DNA of 64,000 nucleotides, taken from contig LLEY01000095.1 in NCBI GenBank assembly GCA_001414485.1, forward strand, positions 124,001 to 188,000. Reading direction: 5' to 3'. Positions 23,760 through 35,989 of the stretch are shown here, piece by piece. Source of the stretch: Calycina herbarum (Eukaryota > Ascomycota > Leotiomycetes > Helotiales > Pezizellaceae). How positions within the stretch are numbered: the first letter of the stretch is position 1; each line of letters opens with the position of its first letter. The notes under the pieces were generated by a model. That model had not been told where the DNA came from, did not search any database, and was given only the letters and a program-made list of their open reading frames with translations. Made by a program: the position numbers and the translations under genes.

Positions 23760-25330
23760 TATTCGTAGACTTTTAGTAGACCGACTATGTGAAACCAAAG
23801 CTTCTATAACAGATTTGTAGCCTTTAATCTAGGCTTTCTCTAAGAGTGATATTCTATAGTTGTCTAGAATCTTAGGATTAGTATTCCGACTTAGTAGCTA
23901 CTCGACAGTATTAAGATGTCTACGAGCCGAGGACTGCTAAAGCGCTAATCTATCTTCGAGATCTCGAGGATTGATATCTAATGTTCCTGATTTAAAAAGT
24001 TTGTCTAAGACAGAAACATACCCTGATTGTACAGCTAGCCAAAGCGGGGTTCGACCAGCGAAATCGGTTATATTAAGCTCGGCATTGCTTTTCGCTAATA
24101 ATAAAGCAACAATTGAAAGGTTTCCTTGACTCGCTACAGTATGTAAAGCATATAAGTATAAGCCACCAGGGACATCGGGTTTTATGCCGCTGTTAAGTGC
24201 TAGAGCAACTGCGGAATCGTAATCTTCAACATTAGAATAAAAAGATTTTATCTTAGCCGCACTGCCGAGTAACGTCGTTACAATCTCTTTAGTGCCGAGA
24301 GTTTGCAAGCAATGATTATCAGCGAAGTTGGGATGAAGATAGCTTAAGTTTGCGTTCTCGAGGAGCAGCTCTACAAGTGCTGGATGGCCCTAATATGCTG
24401 CGGCTTAGAGAGCGTTGCTATACTCCCCGCCTTGAGCGTTGACATTCGCTTGGTTGTTAAGGAGCAGCTGTACAATTGCTTGATCGCCCCTCCATGCTGC
24501 AGCTTGGAGAGCGTTGCTATAGTGCCTGCCTTGAGCGTTGACATTCGCTTACTTGTTAAGGAGCAGCTGCACAATTGCTTGATCGCTATGGAATGCAGTA
24601 GCTTGGAGAGCGTTGCTATAGTGCCTGCCTTAAGCGTTGACATTCGCTTGCTTGTTAAGGAGCAGCTGTACAATTGCTTGATCGCTATGGAATGTAGTAG
24701 CTTGGAGAGCGTTGCTATACTCCCCGCCTTGAGCGTTGATATTCGCTTGCTTATTAAGCAGCAGCTGTACAATTGCTTGATAGCTCTCGAATGCTGTAGC
24801 TTAGAGAGCGTTACTATAATCCCCGCCTTAAGCGTTGACTTTAGCTTGCTTGTTAAGGAGTAGCTGTACTATAGTTTTACTCTCTTTCGTAGCAGCTCTA
24901 TATAAAGCATTCCCAGTCCTTCTAGTCTGTTTATTGATATCTATACCTTTGGTAAGTAGTAATTAAACTACCTCTTCGTATCTATTAGCTACTGCCTACT
25001 CGAGTACTGTATACTTGCTATAGTTTTCTGCTTTAAAATCTACGTCTATGTTAAGTAGAGCTTTAATAACCTTTATATACCTCTAACGTGACGTATAGTA
25101 AAGTGCCCGGTTTCCTAAGCTATTAATTTACTTAATATCGGGATTTTTCTAGAGTATATCTCTTATAATACTTAATAGACTAGCGGAAGAGGCGATATAG
25201 AGCAAGGTGGAATTATTCTTAGGCTAGTGTTTAGAAGAATTATATCTATTAAGAATTCGGTAGTATCTTACCTAACGCTTAATTAACTCTAGATAGTACT
25301 AACTATAGTATAGAAGGTAATCTTATAGAA
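23760..25330 (-). pseudogene. Ankyrin-repeat protein pseudogene
   Basis: Minus-strand translation gives ankyrin repeats throughout. Degenerate ones lie at 25000-25300 (GNxALYY..., VIKALLNI). Five highly similar 33-residue units follow at 24384-24870, of the type VNAQGG-x-YSNALQAAA and QAIVQLLLNKQAN. Less regular ones include LYLYALHTVASQGNLSIVALL and GRTPLWLAVQSGYVSVLDKL (23937-24308). The frame is broken by TAA/TAG at former CAA/CAG, for example the ALQ to AL-stop change near 24404. It is clearly less mutated than its surroundings. Fungal ankyrin arrays of this type often form the C-terminal sensor of NLRs, and the RIP-destroyed DNA to 25751 may hold the lost N-terminal part. That link is inference. 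Confidence 0.8.
24384..24870 (-). repeat. 99-bp tandem repeats encoding ankyrin units
   Basis: About five consecutive 99-bp units, recognisable on the plus strand by the recurring GCAGCTGTACAATTGCTTGA and GAGCGTTGCTATA blocks, and nearly identical to one another. Each encodes one ankyrin repeat on the minus strand. The plus-strand open frame across them is an artefact of the repeat. Confidence 0.9.
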
Positions 25331-25751
25331 ACCCTCGTATGTCGGCTTTTTTAGTATATAGGAACTAAGATTTTATAGTATAATCTATAAAAGGAAGTCG
25401 ATTTTTTATAGACTTAGTATCGATATTACTTAACTTGTCTATTTTAGTTATTTTTATATAGTTTCTATAAATAAGGAATAATTAATAGTAACCTTGTCTA
25501 ATTAGGTCTTAAGAATCTATCTTATAGAGTAATTAGAGCCTATCTTATAAAATGAAATTATTTATAGATTAGTAAATAAACTATATTATCTGATTCTTCT
25601 TATACTATCTTAACTTAATAAGGCCTCTAGATAGGCTAGTAATTTACCGCTCTACTACCTTATATATAGGTAATAATAGATTTATAAGAGAAAGCTCTAT
25701 ACTAAGTACCTCGGTATTTAGTAGATATATAGTAAAACATATCTTAGTTAC
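25331..25751. other. AT-rich stretch, possible lost N-terminal part of the ankyrin gene
   Basis: Very AT-rich, with many stops in all frames. No domain is recognisable. It lies directly upstream of the ankyrin relic. Confidence 0.35.
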
Positions 25752-25934
25752 TGTGACAGTCCTAGTCACATACGACTGGATCACGTGCCGAGGTTCTACC
25801 GAAGTCTCGCTTAGTGTATATAAATAGAGACAGAGCGTACTAACTCTCCTCTTCTCTCTTTAGTTTAGTTTTCTTCGAATACAGGTACTATTCTATAAGC
25901 ATCTCTTTTAGTGTATTTATAGAAAGCCGTCACA
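25752..25934 (+). repeat. Orphan LTR-like unit (TGTGACAG...CGTCACA)
   Basis: 183 bp with TG...CA ends and short inverted tips (TGTGAC/GTCACA). A TATA-like TGTATATAAATAGAG lies near 25820-25835, and the block is GC-richer than its flanks. No second copy and no matching 5-bp flank are seen in the window. It could be a solo LTR with a damaged target duplication, or one end of another repeat. Confidence 0.5.
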
Positions 25935-27150
25935 CTTATAGCCGGTAGACGTTGGTGTTTTCTAACTCTTTAAAGAGTACTATTAGTAAGCGATTACTAA
26001 CGCTCTTTATAGTCTAGACTTTAAGTATTTAGTTGCTTCTTTCTTCTAAGATCTTACCTAGATATATATATAAATAATAAAGGTTTATATAATTAAGAAC
26101 GCTTTTACTAAGTCCGGTTATTATCTACTAAGTTAGAAAGCTATCTAGAAAAAGATAAGGTTATATAATAAGAAGAAAAGGATAATAGATAACGTTACTA
26201 ATCTAGAGCTACCTCGTCTTCCTCTTACTCGTTTAGAGGAAACCTAGACTACTGTTATAACTGTATAAGCTCTAGGCTCTCGAGATCTTACTTAATTTTC
26301 TAATCCCTCTATTAATCTATTTAAGAAGATAATAACGTAAGTTAGTATATCGCTTAAGAAGGTATATCTTACGATAGTTTAATATTACACTCTCTAGTAA
26401 AAACTACTTGTCGACGCTAAGCGTAAGAGTAATTTACGGAGGAGTATATATAAGAGAGAAGGAGCGGCTGTTACTAGGTTATAAGAGAAGATATAGAAGA
26501 GGGATAAGGACGAGAGAACCAAGGCCTTGTATAAGAAGGAAAAGAAGCTTTTAGCTGCTATTAATAAAGCTAGGAAAGCTCTTATAGATAAGAGTATATA
26601 GGCACGTAAAAACGAGAGAGTATATAAGGCTAGACTTATATAATATAAGAAGGACGATATACTCCCTCTGCTAGAAGACCTTGTCTATATCCGAGAGCTA
26701 GATAAGGAGCCTAATAAGTTTAAGCGTTATACTCTCTTACTAGACTTTTATCCTGAATTAGTATAAGTAATTAACGAGCTTAAGATATATTAATCCTAGG
26801 ATCTTATTCCTCTACTATAGTTATAAGAAGAAGAAGAAGAAGACGAGCCGGAAGTGTCTTTTACTTTAGGTTAATTATATCTTAAAAGTAGTAAGGAAGT
26901 CCTAGATTACCTAGACAGTAGTAGAGAGAACGAGATTCCTAATTATCTATCGTCTTCTTAAGAGAGTATATTCTTAATTAACTTAATAAGAGCAAATATA
27001 GACTTTATAGACTTTGGAATAGACGATTAGAGTAGTAATATAAGATATTATTTATCTATTTTAGTAGTGGTTTTAGTAGATATTCCACTTCTGATATTAT
27101 TCCAGCTATATAGAATACTTGAGTTTATAGAACACTTGCTTTTACCGACT
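25935..27150 (+). pseudogene. Pogo/Fot-type DDE transposase, C-terminal relic
   Basis: The plus-strand frame starting next to the orphan LTR reads HLQPVDVGVFQLFKEYY with TAG as Gln, the block after the second catalytic Asp in fungal pogo (DDE_1) transposases. NAFTKSGYY follows, then a long basic coiled region (26400-26650: KREGAAVTRL, KKEKKLLAAINKARKAL) and an acidic tail (EEEEEDEPEVSF). The N-terminal DNA-binding and most of the DDE region are missing. At about 27150-27180 it passes directly into Gypsy-B2 integrase, so both ends are broken. Confidence 0.72.
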
Positions 27151-27179
27151 ATAAGCGAATACGCCGTAGAAGGGGAACC

Positions 27180-28240
27180 AGCTATTATAGATTTTGTTAT
27201 TAAATTACTAAAATCTAAAGATTCGATAATAGAAGTTAAGTATAACGCGATCCTAGTTATTATAGAACGACTTATAAAGTATATAATTCTAATAGTATAT
27301 ATAGAGTTAAGTATAGCTAAGGAATTAGTATTTATATTCCTTAGAGAAGTAGTCTTAAGATATAGACTATCTGAAGAAATACTCTTAAACAGAGATAAGC
27401 TCTTTATCTTGAAATTTTAGATCGCTCTTATAGAACGATTAGATACGAAAAGGAAGCTTTCTACAGCTTTCTACTCTTAAATAAATAGAGGTAACGAACG
27501 TATAAATTAAGTAGTTGAAATATACCTTTATTATTATATAAACTACTAGTAAAACGACTAGGTAGAACTGCTGCTCTTAGCACAGTTTGCTTATAATAGT
27601 TTAGTAATAGAAACAACACTTATTACGCTATTCTACGCTAACTTTAGATATAAATTAACAGCGTATTAAGAACCGCTGTCTATAACTATCGATAATCAAC
27701 TTACTTGTATTTACGTCTTGAAAATCAAAAGTCTATATAAAGAACTCGCGGAGGATCTATAGTTCGTAGCCGAAAGAAACGCGTACTACTATAATAAACG
27801 ACGTAGTTAGGAGCTAACGTTAAAAGAGAGAGATAAAGTCTACTTAGTATAAAAGAACATCGATATAAAAAGACTAAGTAATAAACTAGATTATAAAAAA
27901 CTTAGACTATTTAAAATTAAACGAGTTAAGAGATCTATAAATTATAAATTAGTATTACTAAAGATAATAAACATCTATCTAGTATTCTATATATTCTTAC
28001 TCGAACTAGTACTACCGAGGACACCTCTAGCCCTACTTACGGAAATCTAACTAGTAAACCTAAACGCCGAGTATGAAGTTAAGAGGATTCTTAACTATAG
28101 ACTTGTTAGAGGATAGGTTAAGTACTTAATAAAATAGTTAGACTACTTATATTTAGAAAACACTTAGGAACTAAGAAGGAATCTTAACTAGTACTAGGTG
28201 GAACTTCGGGAGTTCTACTAGCGAAACCTAGGTCTGTCTA
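27180..28240 (+). pseudogene. Gypsy-B2 integrase and chromodomain relic
   Basis: An open stretch (to 27420) reads DFVIKLLKSKDSI, VKYNAILVIIERLIKY and YRLSEEILLNRDKLF, the integrase catalytic core with the second Asp mutated towards Asn. After the TAG at 27418 (ancestral Trp) the frame continues with NERI-type and YNSL-type integrase blocks and a C-terminal chromodomain near 28080-28230 (YEVKRILNYRLV..., the aromatic cage partly lost). Chromodomains in this clade guide integration to heterochromatin. It is not functional. Confidence 0.85.
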
Positions 28241-28260
28241 TATTACGTAGTTAGGTAGGT

Positions 28261-28767
28261 AGGCAGATAAGAAGGCGGGGTTAAGAGAAGGAGTAGAGTT
28301 GTTAGAAAAGGATAGACGGATAATCTCCGCCTCTCTTTCCTCTCTCTCCTTCTTTTCTCTCGCGTCCTTTTCTTCTGCCTCTGCTACGTCGAGCTTGTTA
28401 AGGAACTAGAGCCTACGACGAGACATTTCCTTCTAACGTTTCTAAATAAGTTTTTGTTATTTACAAAGTCAGAGGATCTTCGCTATTACTTCCTTCTCTT
28501 TATTACGAAGACGCTCCTCCTAAGTATCTAGTAACTCCTATTTCTTTTTACTTAGGACATTCTAAGACCAGGCTTCGTTAGTAGCGTTGTACTTTAATTT
28601 AGACCGAACGTATTCGGAACAGTAACTTGATTAGGATTTATTAATCTAGTACCGACGATCCTAGGAAACGTAGTAGGAACAAGGGGTTTTGTTTTCTATT
28701 TCAGAGGATTTAATATTATAGGTAAGACAGAAGCGTTCTTTTTTCTTCTTCGTAGCTATATAAGAAG
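28261..28767 (-). pseudogene. Antisense accessory ORF of Gypsy-B2 (Cys-rich, coiled coil)
   Basis: Counterpart of 1850-2429. The minus strand gives a Cys segment near 28640-28690 (C-x2-C type), LRNKEKEVIAKILRLCK-like heptads and a Lys/Glu/Arg coiled coil near 28330-28390 (EKDAREKKEREREERRR). It is interrupted at 28768 by the Gypsy-A2 insertion and resumes at 43228. The amino-acid pattern is conserved with B1 despite DNA divergence. Confidence 0.55.
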
Positions 28768-28923
28768 TGTTAGAGCTTGTAGCAAGTGCTGATGAATTGA
28801 ACTACAGAGGCTGTCTATGTATAAGAAGATTCGATTGTCCTTTCTAAGCTAGAGTCCTTACTAACTTATATACTTAGTTAGCTTTTTCTAGAGGGTTCTG
28901 CTAAGAGTACTCTCGAAGGTTCT
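28768..28923 (-). repeat. Gypsy-A2 3' LTR, left fragment
   Basis: 156 bp from TGTTAGAG to GAAGGTTCT. It breaks off exactly where the fragment at 37277 begins in the intact LTR. Confidence 0.9.
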
Positions 28924-28934
28924 ATGCCTTCGTA

Positions 28935-28952
28935 CTCTTAGCTTGCTAAGAG
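28935..28952. repeat. Helitron 5' subterminal hairpin
   Basis: Eight-bp perfect stem with a 2-nt loop, overlapping the end of the 10-bp asymmetric inverted repeat. Confidence 0.7.
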
Positions 28953-29439
28953 AAGAAGGTTACTAAAAAAGATTCCAGTCGAATACTACGAGAGGGCTAA
29001 AAAAATAAGCGAGTTTTCGTCACGTTTTTATCATATTATCGATAGATTATACGGTAGGGTCTAAAAATAGACGTGGTACAGAATATCGTATATAGGTGAG
29101 GCTTAGTAATAGGCTTTTATATTACCTTTGGTTATATAACTATATTTCTTTTCGTTATTATAGGTCTTATCTAACGTGATAACTTTCACCTTATAGTAGA
29201 ATCTTATACTAAGGACGACTCTTATATTCTATTTTGCTAAATATCAGAGTAGAGGTCCATAGTCACGTGTAGAGGCGTTCCGCAACTGTACTAGTATAGA
29301 AGCAAACACTTATATCTCGACAACGTCCGGGAATCTAAAGAAACAATTATTAATCTTTTACTATCTATCTTTTATCTATACTTTATATATAAACTACTCT
29401 AGTAGTATCCTTATATAAATATAACAGTTAACTTGGTTT

Positions 29440-32400
29440 CGGGAATAGCTTCTTCTACTCCACTACCCGCTACTCCTTATATATCTCAAATATCTAGTTC
29501 TTAGGTCTAGCCTTGTTCTAATAGTATAGAATAGCTACTTGTAAATCAACAGCAGATACGTGCAATTGAACTTTAAAGAGCAAAGGTTCAGGAGCTAGAG
29601 CGACAAGTGCAGCAGCGTAAACTTGCTAATACAGCTAGACTACTAGAAAACCAGAGTAAAAGGTTTAAAGTATAAGACTTAAATCTAGATATTAAGTTCT
29701 AGGACTAATAGTATAAGCGTAATAAAGCTTCCAACGCCTGGATAAAGCGGCAGAAGGTGAATAAAGAACGAGAAGCTGCTTATAAAGAGAATTTAAGACC
29801 TTCTAGTCCTACTACTATTAAGTGTAACTAGGAACTCTGGTGTAAGAGTACAGGAGCACGTCGTCTTAAAGAACGTAAGTAGAAAGCTTTGTAAGATAAG
29901 GCAAGGTTAGGAGCTAGGGCCGTATCTAGGCTGCCAGTAGCTAGCCAGCAGGGTAATAACCTAAGTATAAGGAGGCGGATCGTAGGTATAGAAGACAGTA
30001 GATCGAGGTATAGTTGCCTATTCTAGATCTAGAAATTATTACTTATAGTTTTATTTCTAGGACAAGGAATGTCTTACTCTTAGCGCTCGACTATAATAGC
30101 GTAATCCTATCTTTTCTAAGATAGGAGTTCGAATATATAGGAAGCGTTTTATCTAAATTCCTAGAGGTTATTACGCTAGATATTCAGATGTCTTATATAA
30201 GAGCGTATTAGAGAGCTATTATACACGCCTCTATACGACTACCTTATAGGATATACAGAGGCCTATTCTAAGCGGACTATGCTATTTCTATCTCTCTTTA
30301 AGATGAAAATTTATAGTACTACCTTCGAGAAACTTAAACTAGACCGGATTCCTACGTAGTTGATAATAATCGACTGTCTCTCTATCTAACTTGTAATTCC
30401 TATATTATAAAAAAGAAAATTCTGCTATTATCTACTAGGAACTTTATTAACCGATTATTCTACTAAGATTATCCTACTATGCTTCGAGACCTTAATATTA
30501 TTAAGGAATGCTTTATTACTTATGCTTATATTATTAGTGCCTTTCTAAAGCTTACTTCTGGTGCTTATAAAGGTATTAGTTATAGAGGGGTACGCGGTTA
30601 TTATATTGTTATAAAACAGGACCTAAGTAACATCCTTATAATCCTCTCTACTAAAAGGTTATAAGATTATACTACTATTATAGTAAGCTAGGAAAGAGAG
30701 ACTCCGCCGTTAGAGGAGAACCTCGCTCGCTTCTACTCTATTAGTAAGGGTAAGGTCCTATAAGCTTTATTATAGCTCTACGCTTACAACTCTATATATA
30801 AATTCGTAACTATTAACTATAAGCTATTAGACTCTTAGCCTAAAGACCACATCCTCTAAGAGATTCGAGATATATTTATTACTCTTTAGACTAGTATAGC
30901 TTCTCCTGTTTAAGATAAGTAAGAGAGATATATAACTTCTTTAAAAGACGGCTTATTTAAGAATAAGCTCGATATAGAAGTAGAAGATACTAAGCTAGGA
31001 ACAATTCTTACCTAGTCCTTCTTTTCCGACTTCTATAGCTAGGATCCACAGCCTACTAAGGCTCTGCTGGCTAGTCTTCACGCTATTCTAGAAAGTAAGG
31101 AGTCTAAGAGGTTACCTAGTATGTCTAGATTGATTCCTATTTGTAGTCGAGCCCCGCTAACAGGTACTGCTATATAAGAGTTACACTCGGGTCTTCCGTG
31201 TAAAGAAAACTCTACTAGTCTAAGAATAGAGACCTCTTCTAACCTAGTCAACTCTTATATTACTTATAAGAGTACTTCTAGACTACTACTTCTTAACTCG
31301 TTCACCGACCCTATATACTTTATAGGTGCTTTCCTAACTCTATTTCTATATAGTATTAAGGAGTATCTAGGTAATATAGATAGAAGTCGTCCTTAAAAGG
31401 TGTTACTTCAAGACTTTATAAAATATACTATGTTATATTACTCCCACTTATAGGCAATACCCTTTCAGTATTATATATAGTAACTAATGTTCTAGATTCT
31501 CTTAATACTATAACTTTATATTCTATATCTATAACCTGATTCTTATCTAATAAGTATATCTTAGAAACTATCTCTAGGTTAAAAAGAGTTATTAGAGTAC
31601 TACTACTACGGATCTAGCGAGACTTTCTAGTAATAAGCTATATACTGCTGCTATTTAATTCTAAAACAAGTCTAAAATCATAAACCTAGTAGTTTATACC
31701 TTAATCAACAATATAAGAATCATTTTATCCTTTAATCCAAAGTCTTTTAAAGAAAAGATAAGACTCCGAAACCTCATTTTTAGGAAGATTAGTTATTTTA
31801 GGCTTCTGCTTATTTAGTTTACTCTTAATCCTTGTAATATAGGGAATATCTTTATTATTAAGCTAGCTAGAGAAGATGTTAGCCTAGATAATATAGCTAT
31901 CCAGTCGCGCTTACTTAAGTTAACGCTAAAGAATCTAACTCTAGTAGCTTAATACTTCTATACTATTATTACTATATTCTTCGACTGTTTTTTTAAGTGT
32001 CTATCTTAAGAGGCTAGTATTTTTAGTACTATTTCTTCGTACTTTAGAGTAGTAGAGTTAACGACCTGGATAATATTATACCTTTACGGATTTACCTAGC
32101 TATCTAGGAACTTTAGCGCTATAAACTTATCTTAGCAGTTAGCTAACGACAGTGAATTCCAGGGTTGACTTATTACCTATATAAAGTTAATAGTAAAGGA
32201 GACAGTTAATCTCACATTCGGTTAGCGGTTTACTACGACAGAACCTCCTAGCTCGGCTACTTTTAGTATACTTAACTATATAACTCTTAAAGAGTTTTAA
32301 GATACTCTTAATATCGACTCTAATAATATTACTACTAAGGTATAAATGTATGTCTACACTTACACCTATACTAAATATTAAAGGAAGGATATAAAAGCTC

Positions 32401-35400
32401 GCCTTAGGACTTAATAAGCAGATAATAAGTATAAGAGTCCGAGGTTATAAAAATCCCTTCTTTAGATCTGCTATTTCCTGTTTCTAAAGCCACTAGTACT
32501 AGAATCTATTATAATAGCCGAGGGTTTTATATAAATATAAAGAAATCATTAGTTTATTAATAAATATAACCTTATTATCTCTTCTATAATTAGATATAAC
32601 TATAATATTAATTTTATATCTTTATCGCTGAAGGTCTTTACAGCTGTCTACTATATAACCAACTATATTACAAAGTCTTAGACGGATCGTAGTTAGCTTA
32701 TACTTACTACTACTATTCTAAAGAAATCTTAGGAGGTTACTAAGGCTAAAGCTGCTTTAAACATTGGTTTACTAGTCCCTCTACTACTAGATATAGCTAA
32801 ATTTGTATTAAAGGCGTACTATAGATTTACAAGAGATACCGAGGTTAGAGCCTCTATAGTAGCTTATTTCCTCTTAAACTAACTATTATTCTATATACTA
32901 TAAGGGGGTTAGTCTAGAACAATTAACTTTTACTAGGTAAAGACTGCTTTCTAGGCTATGCTTACTACGTTACTAGATAATTCAAATCCTAATATCAGTA
33001 TAACAGAGGCAGAATAGTATACTAAGTTTAACTTGGAAAGTCGGCATCCTTCTTTATATAAGAACTATAGAAAACAAGGTCTAAGACTAGTAGGTCTCTG
33101 TTTCTATAAGTATACTTCTTAAATCTTTACATAGACGTCAGCTGCTGCTACTAGACATACTATATACTTTTTGTTTAATAATATATACCTATAGTATATA
33201 ACTCACGTCTAAGTCTTAGTAAACTTAAGCGAAGCACTAGCGACGCCTTCTCTATATAGAAGCTTTACTCGATTTCGAGAGGCAGACGAAAGTATATAGC
33301 TAAATATATCTAGGACCTAGGATAAGATTAATAAGACATTACTTAGGTTATTCTATCCTTAGAATGAACTTTCTTCAGCTTTCTTAGAAAACTAGCTCTA
33401 GGAACTTCGAGTCTTTAAATATAAGAATATATATATCTAAGACTAAGTTGTTTAATCTCTCTCTTTATATTTAGTATATTTATCTTAGAATATTCTACTC
33501 TTATAACGTAGTAAAGAAGCTGCTAATAAGGACTAGAGAGAGCGTAGTATTAAGTTTAATAACTACCTAGAGAGTATAGATTATTATACTTACGACGATA
33601 AGGAAGAGGTTAATATTAACCTCGACTTTGCTACCCTGCTTCCTACCTAACACTATCTGCTCTAGACAGCCCTAGATATCTGTAGTAATGTGAACTATAG
33701 CACTAGTAGGCTGCGGGTCCTTCTTAATCTATTAGATACTAGTATATACTTCTATAATAGTGTAACGGTTAAGGTATAGAGTAAAGAACTTTAAACAGAT
33801 TCGGGATTAGAAACTTCCGCCTATAAGACTATACCCTTACTTCCTACTAATAATTAATCAGCATTCTTAGTCCTATCTCTAGACCTCTAACCTCTCTCTA
33901 TAGCCTTACTACCTACTCTACGAGCTATATTTCAAATTACTCCTACTACTAACTTAGTAGTTTCCTTAATTTAAAGCTATTACTAGCTTAATAGTAAACA
34001 GATGCTTATTATCTAAGCTTTATTTAACTAGATCTTATATTCTATTATAGTAAATACTTCTAAGGATTAATTCTTACTATACCTTAGAGGGGTCGGTGGC
34101 GCTAGAAAGACTTATTTAATTAAGGTGTTTCTCTTTAGCCTCTCTATTATTTAGAGAAGAAGAAGTTCTCTTAATAGCTTTAACTAGGGCTGTAGCTGTA
34201 AATATTAGCGGCTCGACTTACTACTCTGCTCTTTCTTTGTTTAGTAACTAGCCTATACGCTCTGCTATAAAATTAAGGCTTGCTTATAAAAGAATCTTTA
34301 TTCTTAATAAGGTTAGTATAGTAGGTCTTAAGGCCCTTGTCTAACTAGATAACTGCTGTAATACTATATAGGATCGAGATAGAGGGAGCTTAGCTGTCTT
34401 TGGTAGCCTCTCTATTGTAATCTATTTAAGAGACTTTAATTAATTCACTTCTATAGGTGGCTACGTAATATAGAGGTAGGACATCTATAATATCTAGGTA
34501 CTTTAAGCTAGAAAGTTTATTTAGAACTGTTTTAAGAAGGTAGTTTTTCTTATAGAGTAGATACGACAAGCGGAAGACCTATAATTTCAAGCTCTGTTAG
34601 AGAGAGTACGCTCTATAATATTAACCGAGGACGATGTAAATATCTTGAATTCTTAAACTATAGTAGAAAGAATAGTAAGAGGAGAGATTCTACTAGATCG
34701 GGTAATAATCTGAGTTAATTAACTTCGCGAAGATATTAACCTTACCTAGCTAGAAACCTTTGCTAAAAAGAATATGTAAAAGATCTATTTTTTCCTAGCT
34801 CGGTACGATATACTAAATATACCTACTGTTGATTATTCACTTCTTATTAGAATAATGTTTCGAGTAGGAGAAGCAGGCACTCTTAAAGGACCCGGGCTCT
34901 TTGCTTTTACTAAAGGGATACCTGTTATACTTTTATAAAATATAAAAACTAGTGCTGGTTTAGTTAATAGTATAACTAGAACTGTAGAGAGGGTAATCTT
35001 AGATATAAATACGTAATATAAGTACCTCCTTATACTTGTATACCGCTTTACTAATAATCGAGAAGCTACCTGGATCGAGCTAGACGACCTTTACGTCTTA
35101 TATACCTCTCTACTTCTATGCGTCCTAGTACGCCCTACTTATAAGCACAACCTCTTATTCTCTAATATTCCTAAGGAACTGGTTCCTATTCTCTTTATTG
35201 AAATAAGAGAACAGATATCGGAACTGTTAGGCCTTCTATTCTGCTAGTACTAAGTTCTATTAACTCTTGGATTTGTAATCACGGATTATAAGTGCTAGGG
35301 TTCTATATTTGCTAACCTTATTCTTAACTTAAAGTTTCTAGCTTAACGTAGGCTAGACTTATATAAGAAATGGATATTAATAAACGTCTAGCTTAGGAGG

Positions 35401-35740
35401 CTGAAAACACTAGCAGGGGTCTAGTTACGAGAACCTATTACACTTACTAATGTATAAGCTTCTCTATATAAAGACCTTAAGCTTGAGATTTTACGTTTAG
35501 AGGATATTAAGCGAGATACTATTCGCTTATAGACTATATAATATCCTTTCTATTATATGTTTAATTATTATATAGGCCTTATCTATACGGTTATAATTTA
35601 TAAATCAACTAGCTTCTTCTATATATTAAAGTTATAAATAGATTAATATACTTAGGGGTTTGAGGATATAATCCTAATAGAGGGTTTTAAGCGAGGCTGG
35701 CTAGGCCTATATACGAGCCTCTTACTTTAAGTAAACACTT
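29440..35740 (+). pseudogene. Helitron Rep-PIF1 helicase relic (DUF6570, Helitron_like_N, helicase)
   Basis: The N-terminal region (29440-29960) is Gln-rich coiled coil (QELERQVQQRK). A DUF6570-like domain follows at about 30370-30860, with open residues 30479-30664 including GISYRGVRGYYIVIKQD and LIILSTKRL, then ERETPPLEENLARF. The Helitron-like N/Rep region begins near 31270 (NSFTDPIYFIGAFLTLF, then a mutated HHSRRFA-type block near 31430) and runs through 33400. The PIF1-type helicase occupies about 34070-35650. Its Walker A is GVGGARKTYLIK at 34092-34130 (ancestral GAGKT, G to R). DEVSMVGPKAL-type Walker B lies near 34310-34335, and ITDYKCQGSIF near 35280-35315. Many stops follow the RIP pattern. 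Frame changes around 30000-30370 are unresolved. Confidence 0.85.
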
Positions 35741-35989
35741 TAAGAAAACTGTTTAAGTAAATATACTAATATATTAATAAGAGTAAAAATGCTAGTAGAG
35801 TAAGGTAAACTAGGTTAGAGGGTAGATCTCTTATTCTTAGCTATAATATAGAGTATATCTTCTATCTCTCGTATAAGAATCCCTAGGATTTATTTTCTAG
35901 TCTTACCTCTTAGCTTTGCTTTTAATTCAATTTCTAGTAGAGGAAAATTAATATATTTCTTTTTTCGATTATACTTCTACTACTTATTA

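Noticed and set aside
24384..24863. 159-codon plus-strand frame and the 133-codon minus frame 24371-24772
   Set aside because: Both are off-frame shadows of the 99-bp ankyrin repeats; only the minus-strand frame with the ankyrin consensus is meaningful.
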